A DNA stretch of 64,000 bases from Lichenostomus cassidix (Eukaryota > Chordata > Aves > Passeriformes > Meliphagidae). The notes beneath the pieces are model-generated. The model was not told the DNA's origin and searched no databases. It saw only the letters and a program-made list of their open reading frames with translations. Of this stretch, positions 10,297 to 19,024 are shown in pieces. The stretch spans positions 3,296,128-3,360,127 of the forward strand of contig CM039202.1 of the NCBI GenBank assembly GCA_008360975.2. Reading direction: 5' to 3'. Position 1 is the first letter of the stretch. Every line of letters begins with the position of its first letter. Position numbers and translations under genes: made by a program.

Positions 10297-12517
10297 AAGG
10301 GATGAGGGAGGTCCAGGGTGTCCCAAGGATCAGGATGGTCCAGGCTGTCCCAAAGGATGAAGATGCTCTGGGGTGTCACCAAGGATCAGGATGGATGGTC
10401 CAGGGTCTCAGAGGATGCAGATGCTCTGGGGTGTCCCAAAGGATCAGGATCCAGGGTCTCTCAAATGACCAGGGTGCTCCAGGATCTCTCAAGGGTGAGG
10501 ATGCTCTGGGGTGTCTCAGAGGATGAGGATGCTCCAGGGTGTCTCCAAGGACAAAGGTGATCCAGGGTCTCTCAAGGATGAAGATGCTCTAGGTGTCTCC
10601 AAGGATGAAGATGTTCTGGGGTGTCCCAGACAATGAGAATGCTCTGGGATATCTCAAATGATCAGGATGCTCTGGGGTATCTCAAAGGATCAGGACTCTC
10701 CAGGGTCTCTCAAGGATAAAGATGCTCCAGGTTGTCCCAAAGAATGAGAATGTTCCAGGGTCTCCAAGGATGAGGGAGCTCCAGGATGTCTCCAAGGATG
10801 GTGACAATGGTGTCCCAAACAATGAGGATCCAGGGTCTCTCAAGGATGAAGGTGCTCTGGGATGTGTCAGAGGATGAGGAAGCTCCAGGGTGTCCCAAAG
10901 GATGAGGATCCAGGGTCTCTCAAATGATCAGGTTGTTCCAGGGTCTCCAAGGATGAGGATGTTCTCGGGTGTCTCAAGGATGGAGATGCTTCAGGGTGTC
11001 CCAAAGGATGAGGAAGGTCCAGGGTGTCCCAAAGGACGATGATACTCTTAGGTCTCTCAAGGATGAGGAAGCTCCAGGGTATCTCCAAGGCTGAGGATGC
11101 TCTGGGGTGTCTCAAGGACAAGGAAGCTCCAGGGTGTCCCAAAGGATGAAAATGCTCTGGGGTGTCCCAAATGATGAGGATGGTCCAGGGTATCTCAAAG
11201 GATGAGGGTGTTCCAGGGTATCTCAAAGGATGAGGGTGTTCCAGGGTATCTCAAAGGATCAGGATGCTCCAGGGTCCTAAAGGATCAGGACTCTCCAGGG
11301 TCTCTCAAGGATGAAGATGCTCCAGGTTGTCCCAAAGAATGAGAATGTTCCAGGGTCTCCAAGGATGAGGAAGCTCCAGGGTGTCTCCAAGGATGGAGAC
11401 AATGGTGTCCCAAATGATGAGGATCCAGGGTCTCAGAGGATGAAGATGCTCTAGGGTGTCCCAGACGAAAAGGAAGCTCCAGGGTGTCCCAAAGAATGAG
11501 AATGCTCCAGGGTTTCTCAAATGATCAGGATGCTCCAGGGTGTCTTGAGGATGAGGATACTCTGGGGTGTCCCAAAGGATGAGGATGCTCTGGGGTCACT
11601 CATGGATGAGGAAGTTCCAGGGTGTCCCAAAGGATGAGGAAGGTCCAGGGTCTCTCAAGGATGAGGATGAAGATGCTCCAGGGTCTCTCAAATGATCAGG
11701 ATGCTCCAGGGTCTCAAAGGATGAAGATGCTCCAGGGTGTCTCAAGGATGAGGATGCTCTGGGGTCTCTCAAGCATGAGGAAGTTCCGGGGTGTCTCAGA
11801 GGATGAAGATGCTCTGGGGTGTCCCAAACTATGAGGATGGTCCAGGGTCTCTCGAGGACAAGGATTCTCTGGGGTATCTCAAGGGATCAGGATGCTCCAG
11901 GATGTCCTAAAGGATGAGGATTCTCCAGGGTGTCTCAAGGATAAAAGATGCTCTGGGGTGTCCCAAACTATGAGGATCCAGGGTCTCTCAAATGATCAGG
12001 ATGCTCCAGGGTCTCTCAAGGACAAGAATGCTCCAGGGTTGTCTAAGAGGATGAAGATGATCCAGGGTCTCCCAAGGATGAGGAAGCTCCAGGGTCTCAG
12101 AGGATGAAGATGCTCTGGGGTGTCCTAGAGGATGAGGAAGCTCCAGGGTGTCTCCAAGGATCAGGATGCTCCAGGGTCTCTCGAGGATGCTCTGAGATAT
12201 CTCAAGGGATCAGGATGCTCCAGGGTATCCCAAAGGATGAGGATTCTCCAGGGTCTCTCAAGGATGAAGACACTCCAGGGTGTCTCCAAGGATCAGGATG
12301 CTCCAGGGAGTCTCAAGGATGAGGATGAGGATGAGGATGAGGATGAGGATGAGGATGAGGATGAGGATGCTCTGGGGTCTCTCAAGGATGAAGATGCCCC
12401 AGGATCTCCAAGGATAAGGATGCTCCAGGTTCTCTCAAGGATGAAGATGCTCCAGGGTGTCCCAAAGAATAAGGATGCTCCAAGGTCTCCAAGGATGAAG
12501 ATGCTCCAGGGTATCCT
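10297..12517. repeat. 28-bp minisatellite array, about 79 copies
   Basis: The modal unit is AAAGGATGAGGATGCTCTGG followed by GGTGTCCC. Alternative halves are CTCCAGGGTCTCTC, CTCCAGGGTGTCTCC and GATCAGGATGC. Unit length varies from about 23 to 31 bp, and groups of unit types recur in the same order (for example 10690-10850 versus 11290-11430), so multi-unit blocks have been copied. All open frames here are repeat-derived. Confidence 0.95.
12317..12369. repeat. (GAGGAT)n hexamer run inside the 28-bp array
   Basis: Eight to nine perfect GAGGAT units, an expansion of the GATGAGGATG half of one 28-bp unit. It reads as a poly-Asp-Glu or poly-Ser tract in the frames crossing it. Confidence 0.95.
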
Positions 12518-13039
12518 AATCCCCATGCCAGAGCTGCATTTTCCCATCCCTGGAGTTCCTCTCCCTCCATGAGCACAAAAACCCTCTGTGCTTCCTTGGG
12601 AGCATTTAACACCATTTTTGCTTCTCCAGGAACGACTCCATAAAGAGCAGCAGAGAGGGAGGGTCAGGAGTTTAAACTTTATTTGGAGCCATAACTCTTT
12701 CCCTGCAATCCCATATAACTCTTCCCTTTAATCCCATATAACTTTATTAGTTTGGTTCAGTCCCTGCCCTGGCGGGGGGAGCTGGATGCATCCTCACGCT
12801 CCTCGTTTGGTTTTGCAGCCGTGGCTCGCCAAAGAAATCATTTTTATCACCTCCTGCCCATAATTCCAGACCGGGATAAATCCTTTCTGACTCATTCTGT
12901 ATTTTAGACAACACCAGGAGGCTCTGGGATCCCCTGAGGGGATTCTGCTTCTCTTGGCTTGAGGGCATCAAAAGGGAAATGGCTGGGGGTGACCAGGATG
13001 TCAGGGATGTTTTGTGGAGTTGGTTTTGGCAGGATATAG
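12518..13039. other. Unique sequence, no gene seen
   Basis: Contains a short ATCCCATATAACT duplication at 12709-12742 and otherwise unique sequence. 12780-12900 keeps several CpGs in AT-rich context, weakly suggesting a conserved element. Confidence 0.4.
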
Positions 13040-13222
13040 ATTGAAATAAAATATATTATGTTATATATATTATGTTATTTATGTTATGTTATATTGTAAT
13101 ATATTGTACTATATTGTATCATACTGTATTCTATTGTATTCTATTTATTATATTCCCATTATATTATATTATATATCTTACCATATCATATATCATATCA
13201 TATCATATCATATCATATTCTT
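13040..13222. repeat. AT-rich compound microsatellite
   Basis: Interleaved TATATTATGT, ATTGTATTCT and TATCA units, ending with several perfect TATCA copies. Confidence 0.95.
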
Positions 13223-13356
13223 TTTATCATTGATAGTTTAAATTAGGTGTTTTAAATTACATGGTAATTTAAACATGGTGGGGAGGAGAAAAACCCACAG
13301 TTATTTGTTGCTGGATGAAGAGCTGCACCTATGGCTATGGAAAATGTCTGGAAAAA

Positions 13357-13769
13357 TCATGGAATCATGGAATGGTTTGGGTGAAAAGGGACATTAAAAC
13401 CTATCCAGTGCCACCCTTGCCATGGCAGGGACAATTTCCACTGTCCCAGGTTGCTCCAAGCCCTGTCCAGCCTGGCCTTGGACATTTCCAGGGATCATGG
13501 GGAATCCACAGCTCCTCTGGGAATTCCATCCCAGCCCTCCCCACCCTCCCAGGGAGGAATTCCTTCCCAATATCCCACCTGAACCTCACTTCTTTTAGTT
13601 TAAAACTCTTCCCCCTGTGTCCTGTTGCTCCATCCCTTGTCCCCAGTCCCTCTCCAGCTCCCTGGAATACTCTTTAGGGACTGGAAGTGGCTCTCAGATC
13701 TCCCTGGAGCCTTTTCTTCTCCAGGCTGGACAATCCCAGCTCCCTCAGCCTTTCCCCACAGGAGAGGTG
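13357..13769 (-). mobile_element. CR1 LINE 3' fragment, about 410 bp
   Basis: One of the longest CR1 copies. It begins TCATGGAATCATGGAATGG (octamer tail and terminus) and runs through CCATGGCAGGGACAATTTCC, CCTGGCCTTGGACATTTCC and GGGAATTCCATCCCAGCCC. It continues through the TTTAAAACTCTTCCCCCTGT, TCCCTCTCCAGCTCCCTGG and CTTCTCCAGGCTGGACAAT blocks to CAGCCTTTCCCCACAGGAGA. There is no intact reading frame for the CR1 ORF2 C-terminus. Confidence 0.9.
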
Positions 13770-14238
13770 GGGAAATTTTTTTTTCCAATTTTCCTCCTGC
13801 ATGTGGAAAAGGAATCAATCCATGATGGGAACACTTCCCTGGCAGCTCCAAAAATTCACCTGAGGAGTTTGTGAATTGCTCAGAAGGTTCTTGGATCCAA
13901 ACCTTCCTGCCCTTTCCATGCACAACCAGCCCGAGGCAAAACCTTTCCCTTCCCTGGATCTGGAAGAATTTGGAAAACCCTGAAGAAGAAATCCGTGATG
14001 GATGTGACATCTTTCCAGGAGAAGGGACAGGACCAGGAAAGGTTGGAGTCCTTTGGGAGATTAACTCCTGGTTTTATTTAATATCAGCTTGTTCTACACG
14101 GCACAGCGGCTCGGGGATTAATGGTTCTGCAGGTCTGGAGATGCCTAATTATCCTCAGGGGTTGTTAATTTGTTAATCCAATTAATACCTGGTGGAAGGA
14201 AGGGAAGGGAAGGGGCTATGAGTGTGTTGAGTTCTTAA
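13770..14238. other. Unique sequence, nothing recognised
   Basis: Ordinary mixed sequence between a CR1 copy and the next tandem block. No gene seen. Confidence 0.45.
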
Positions 14239-14706
14239 GGCAGAGCAGGGCTTGGAGCGTTTGTTAGGATGGGGAAAAGGAGGAATTTCTGAAATTTGGA
14301 GATTTTTCATCCATTCATCCAAATGTCAGAAGTTCTTAAGATAGGAGGGCATGGACTTTTGGATGTGGATGAAAAATTCTGAAATTTGGAGATTTTTCAC
14401 CCATTCTTCCAAATGTCAGAAGTTCTTAAGGCAGAGCAGGGCTTGGAGTGTTTGTTGTGACAGAGAAAAGGAGGACTTTCTGAAATTTGGAGATTTTTCA
14501 CCCATTCTTCCCAATGTCAGACATGTTCTTAAGGCAGAGCAGGCTGTTTGTTAGGACAGGGAAAAGGAGGAATATCTGAAATTCCAGGATTTTTCATCCA
14601 TTCATCCACATGTCAGACATTCTAAAGGCAGAGCAGGGCTAGAGTGTTTGTTGTGACAGAGAAAAGGAGGAATTTCTGAAATTCCAGGATTTTTCATCCA
14701 TTCTCC
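14239..14706. repeat. ~95-103-bp tandem repeat, five copies
   Basis: Each unit runs GGCAGAGCAGGGCTTGGAG, TTTGTT(G/A)(G/T)GACAG, AAAAGGAGGAATTTCTGAAA, TTTTTCATCCATTC and AATGTCAGA..TTCTTAAG. The second copy has a replaced left half (14340-14380). Later copies exchange TTTGGAGA for TTCCAGGA. Confidence 0.95.
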
Positions 14707-14798
14707 TGGCAGCAGTGTGCTCTGGAAGGATGGAAACAAAGCCCAGCATGGGAATTGGGATCATGGCAGGGATTTCCTCTCCAGGCTGTCCTGGAGGA

Positions 14799-14978
14799 GT
14801 CATGGAATCACAAAAGGGTCAAATCCCATCCAGTGCCACCCCAAGGACATCTCCCACCATCCCAGGTGACTCCAGCCTGGCCTTGGACACTCCCAGGGAT
14901 CCAGGATTCCCACAGCTGCTCTGGGAATTCCATCCCAGCCCCTCCCCACCCTCATTCCTTCCCAAAATCCCACAAGGT
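14799..14978 (-). mobile_element. CR1 LINE 3'-end fragment
   Basis: Starts ATGGAATCACAAAAGGGTC, with the central part of the terminus deleted. It continues with ATCCAGTGCCACCCCAAGGA, CCTGGCCTTGGACACTCCC and GGGAATTCCATCCCAGCCCC, ending at CATTCCTTCCCAAAATCCCA. Confidence 0.9.
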
Positions 14979-15667
14979 GTGTCCTGGGAAAGACCCCCTG
15001 CTACCCAGGAGCTGGTTTTGTCTGGAATTCTCCCATTTTAGGGACACAGATCATCACCAGGCCCACAGCTCTGCTCTTCTCATTCCCAGAGTTGCACCTT
15101 CCTGGTATTTCATGAGTCCAGGATGTGCCAAACTATCCCAGGGAACGAGCTGGAGCCGTGTCTGGAATAATTCGGGAATGTTCTATCGTTCAATGCCGAG
15201 TTTTACGAGACTTTCCTTCCCAACCAACCTCATTAAACGCGGAATTCTTCCATCAGCTCCAGCCTCTCCGCGGCTCATTCAGTCACAAATTCCAGAGCAG
15301 TTCCCAGCACTGAAGCCAACCCAGCAATGGCTCCTTTGATTCCCAAATTCCTGGAGGGAAAAGGAGAGGAAAGGATCCCTTCAAGAAACGCACTGCCCTC
15401 GCTCTCCCCCAGCCCACTGCCCTCTCACCTCCAAAGGAATTTCTTGATTGTTCTCCCCGGCGCAGTTACAAACTTAGCTTCAAGGGAAGGGAAAAGAGAT
15501 TTTTTTTTTTTTCGGGTTTTTTTCTCTCTCTGCTCCCCTGAGTGCTCTTGTTTTGAGTCCTCCAGCCTGATCTCTGTTCAGCAGGGCTCCTTTGCTGGCC
15601 GCAAAAATGGCAAAGAAAAGCTTTGAGCTGAAGTTACTCGTGAACTTTTTTTTCCTCGTCTCCTCAG
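14979..15667. other. Unique sequence; CpG-bearing island 15130-15290
   Basis: No gene recognised. 15130-15290 contains scattered CpGs in low-repeat sequence (AATAATTCGGGAATGTTC, TTCAATGCCGAGTTTTACG) and is a candidate conserved element. A pyrimidine tract at 15500-15540 is followed by further C/T-rich sequence. Confidence 0.35.
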
Positions 15668-15816
15668 AAAATTTCCTAATGGTGTGGGAACATCGGGAGT
15701 TCAAGGTTGCTTCCCTGCAGCTCCCACTGTTCCTCGAGGCCTTGAAATGGTGTTTGAAATCCCACAGATGGATCCACGCAGCCCTGGGAGTAATTCTGAG
15801 CCATTTAGCTCCCCAG
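15668..15816 (+). other. Candidate 149-nt internal exon (splice-site context only)
   Basis: A strong-looking acceptor (TTTTTTTTCCTCGTCTCCTCAG ends at 15667) and a consensus donor (CCCCAG|GTGAGT, junction 15816/15817) enclose 149 nt open in two frames. One frame reads through MDPRSPGSNSEPFSSPG-like residues, the other through a hydrophobic LPLFLEALKW-like stretch. Neither is a domain I recognise, and no partner exon was found. It could be a non-coding RNA exon, a cryptic exon or chance. Confidence 0.2.
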
Positions 15817-16765
15817 GTGAGTCCCCAAAGCGAGGAACGGGGTCAGGGTGGCGGCAAAAGATCTTCAAGTGTTTCTTTGTTGATTTAAGGAGCCTTAGAG
15901 GTCACCTGGGGTGTTATTTTCCACCCAAAAAACTGCCTGTTTATCACCACAAGGGGTTTATACCCAGGGCAGCTCAGCCAGAGTGAAACCTGTTCCTCCA
16001 CCAGCTGGAATCTGGAATTTTTGGGGGGAAAATCGAGTCAATCCCATCGATTTCTCCACAGAATTTACATTTCTGTTGTCTTTTTTTCCCTCCCATCTCC
16101 ACTCCATCTCAGTTCTCTCTCCCATAATTTCTTCCCCCTCTTTTTTTTCCCTTTTCCAAAGCAGCAGGGGCCAAAATATCAGACATTTGTTTAAATGTCT
16201 AAATGTTTGTTTTTAAAATGTTGTTTTAAATTGTTTGAAAATCCAACAAAAAGGGAGTTCTGACCCCTCAGTCCTCTCAAAAGCCCAGGATTTGGCGTCA
16301 ATGCCTAAAGAATGTAAATTAACAAACCTGTGTGGAGTAAACCCATTGATCCCAGGTGCGAATCTCACCCCGAGTTTGTGCATTCCCAAGGTTAGGGTTC
16401 AGGGCAGATTCAGGGTTTGATGCTGAGGGGTTGAGCAGAGCTGAGCCCAAAGTTCTCATTTGGGGTTTTTATGGGATTTGTGCTTTCATGGGGGAATTTC
16501 ATGTGCCAACAAATAACTAACTAACCAGCTGTGGGGCTCACCCAGCAGGGAACAGCTTCCAGGAGGACTCTGTGACTTTGCACCCCAAATAAACACGAGT
16601 GGGGCTGAAAATCCAGCTCTGCTTTCTGGCAGGGCTCTGTTTGTCTCCTGCACGAGTTCATCAGCCAGACAGTGAGTAAATGCCAGACTTATTTCCGTAT
16701 TTCCCAGCAGACTGATCCTATAAAGAAGATTATCCTCAATTCCCCTCCTCCTGCCTCAGTTTGTT
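15817..16765. other. Unique sequence, no gene seen
   Basis: Contains T/C-rich tracts near 16080-16160 and a repeated TTTAAATGTCTAAATGTTTG motif near 16190-16215. Otherwise unique. Confidence 0.45.
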
Positions 16766-16890
16766 GAATCCCTGGATGTGTCCAAGGCCAGGTTGGAGCA
16801 ATCTGAGGTGGTTGAAGTTGTTCCTGACCGTGGAACTGGATGAGTTTGAAGGTCTCTGCCACCCTAAACCTTTCTGGGATTCTGTGATTT
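16766..16890 (+). mobile_element. CR1 LINE 3'-end fragment
   Basis: AATCCCTGGATGTGTCCAAG, GCCAGGTTGGAGCAATCTGA, TTGAAGGTCTCTGCCACCC and CTGGGATTCTGTGATTT follow the CR1 3'-end order and finish in the ATTCTGTG octamer tail. The tail is incorporated in the 66-bp array that follows. Confidence 0.85.
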
Positions 16891-17141
16891 AAATCTGGCA
16901 CCATCCAGGCCACAGATTTGGAAAAAAATGGCTTTTTCTCTGAGATTCTGTGATTTAAATCTGGCACCGTCCAGGCCACAGATCTGAAAAAAAATGGATT
17001 TTTCTCTGAGATTTTGTGATTTAAATCTGGCCCCGTCCAGGCCACAGATCTGCAAAAAATTGTCTTTTTCTCTGTGATTTAAATCTAGCACCATCCAGGC
17101 CATAGATCTGAAAAAATTGGCTTTTTCTCTGGCTTCTAGAA
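16872..17141. repeat. 66-bp tandem array growing out of a CR1 tail, four copies
   Basis: Unit: GATTCTGTGATTTAAATCTG, GCACCGTCCAGGCCACAGAT, CTGAAAAAAAATGG and CTTTTTCTCTGA. Spacing is 66, 66 and 58 bp. The first 15 bases of each unit are the CR1 octamer-tail sequence. Since 66 is a multiple of 3, minus-strand frames show a 22-residue repeat, which is an artefact. Confidence 0.9.
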
Positions 17142-17589
17142 GGTGCTGAGGAGTGAGAAAAGAGCAATGACTCTGCGTTGTGCCCAGTGGTGAGGATTTT
17201 AATTTTTTAAATTTTTTAAGGAAGTGTCACCCTAAACCTCAGTAGATCAGTGAATCCAACTCCTCCTCAGAGCAGAGCTCACCCCAAACCAGGCTGGGCT
17301 GTCAGAGGCCTCTGGTGGATTTAAAATTCATCCCAAACCAGGCTGGGCTGTCAGAGATCTCTGGTGGATTTAAAATTCATCCCAAACCAGGTTGGGTTGT
17401 CAGAAAACTCCTCTGGTGGATTTAAAACTCACCTCAAAGCCCCAGATCCAGCCCTCCTCTGGGGGATTTTAAATTCTCCTCAAAGGACGCAGATGGAGGA
17501 AAGGCAATGCAAAGCTGGTGCTAAAGCTCAGCTCGAAATGGTAAAAAATATTTGTGATTTGGGCTGTGCTGTCTGAGTGTCCTGAAGGT
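17142..17589. repeat. 58-bp direct repeats (17272-17440) in otherwise unique sequence
   Basis: Three copies of CCCAAACCAGGCTGGGCTGT, CAGAG..CTCTGGTGGATTT and AAAATTCAT occur between 17272 and 17440, with a partial fourth. The rest is unique and no gene is seen. Confidence 0.85.
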
Positions 17590-17655
17590 TTATAGGATCT
17601 TGGAATGGTTGGAAGGACCTTAAAGCCCATCCAGTTCGTCCAGAGGAGAACGAGA
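17590..17655 (-). mobile_element. Short CR1 3'-end fragment
   Basis: TAGGATCTTGGAATGGTTGG, AAGGACCTTAAAGCCCATCC and AGTTCGTCC mark the terminus, with an internal deletion of GGTTTG. The copy is broken off where the 313-bp-type repeat sequence begins. Confidence 0.8.
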
Positions 17656-17990
17656 AGGGGCTGAGATGTTTCTCCTGAGCTGGAAACTCCACAATTTGCC
17701 CCCAAAACTCAACGATTTGCCCCCAAAATTCAACAATTTCCCCCCACAACTCCAAAGTTTCCCCCAAAATTCCATAATTTGCCCCTGAAACTCCACAATT
17801 TGCCCCTGAAACTCCACAATTTGCCCCTGAAATTCCACAGTTTGCCCCTGAAATTCCACAATTTGCCCCCAAAACTCAACAATTTGCCCCCAAATCTCCC
17901 TCAACTCTTCCCCTGCCTTCATCCCACCTACCCTATAAATGATGAAGAGTTTTTCCTGCTGAATTTGGAATAAACATTTGTGTTTATCAG
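17656..17990. repeat. Outlying copy of the 313-bp unit with expanded 21-bp core
   Basis: Carries the same landmarks as the array at 19.0-21.1 kb: GAGATGTTTCTCCTGAGCTG at the left, and CTACCCTATAAATGATGAAG with ACATTTGTGTTTATCAG at the right. Between them (17690-17905) a 21-bp minisatellite, CCACAATTTGCCCCTGAAA-type, has grown to about ten copies, against two to four in the other units. Confidence 0.85.
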
Positions 17991-18001
17991 CAGAACATTA
18001 G

Positions 18002-18085
18002 GCCATGGTCAGGAACACTTTCCACCACCCCAGATTGCTCCAAGCCCCATCAAACCTGCCCTTGGCCACATTTATCCACTTTCCC
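18002..18085 (-). mobile_element. CR1 fragment (internal part)
   Basis: CATGGTCAGGAACACTTTCC, ACCACCCCAGATTGCTCCAA and GCCCCATCAAACCTGCCCTT match the CR1 block that normally lies 50-120 bp from the 3' end. The terminus itself is missing. Confidence 0.7.
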
Positions 18086-19024
18086 CTAATTCCACCCTGA
18101 CTAACAACAATAAAATGGGATATTTTGCCCTTTTCTTCAGCTTTGCAGAGGTGTCACTGTGACAACAATCTGTCCCAGCAATTACAGAATATCAGATGAT
18201 GGAAAATGTTCTTTCCATTCCCCTCTCTCTCCTTTATTTGCTTTCCATGTGCTTTCAGAATTTCTCGGGGATATTCTGCTCCAACCCCCCTGATTCTGTC
18301 ACTGGATTGGGGTCAGGAGTTGTCCCCAGGAGTGATTTGACTGCAAAGGTGCAGCGGCAGATAAACCCTCCTAAAAAATCCTCTTGTGAGCACGAAGCCA
18401 AGGATTTATATTTAGAAACCCATTTAGGTCTCCCCATCCTGCTCAAAATGGAATTGATAATAATAATAATACCTGGCCGGGCCGTGCACTTCATGAAAAG
18501 CAGCGAATGGGAAAGTTAACAAATGTAAAAGTTGGATTTTTTTTTTTTTTTTTTTTTTACGGGAGCTTTGCTTTTTCCGGTAAGCTTTTAAAGCCCTATT
18601 CTCATTGGAAGCAATCTAGTGCTACATTTAACAAATGTCAAGATGAAATGCTCCAGCAGAGATCAAAAGGAGCCAGGGTTTTATTGTGCTGCTCTCGCAG
18701 CTCTGAGAGCCTGGATTGAACTTTGATGCCAGGGATCAATAGCTTTATTTGATCAAATATGGGCAGCTATCAAAGCCATCGGATTCAGGTGGAGCTGAGT
18801 CCCTCGAGAGCACTCAGGCGCTTCAGGTCGGGCTCTGATATTTGCTCGTGGCCCTGCTTGTTTGGAAATTGGTTTTTAATTAATTTGGAAAAAAAAAATT
18901 TAAAAAAAGGAAACCACACCTGGGTTGTTGTGTGTTGCTGAGTGCTCTGCGCTCCCCGTGGGGATCAAAGGCACCACGTGCTGTCAGGAGGTCAGGGAAG
19001 GTCCTGGGTTTGAAATTGGGTGGT
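18086..19024. other. Unique sequence; candidate conserved island 18480-18800
   Basis: Repeat-free apart from a T-run at 18537-18557. 18600-18800 carries an inverted pair of TCF/LEF-like cores, CTTTGAT at 18721-18727 and ATCAAAG at 18769-18775, with TTGATCAAAT between them. The island is a regulatory-element candidate on texture only. No gene seen. Confidence 0.35.
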
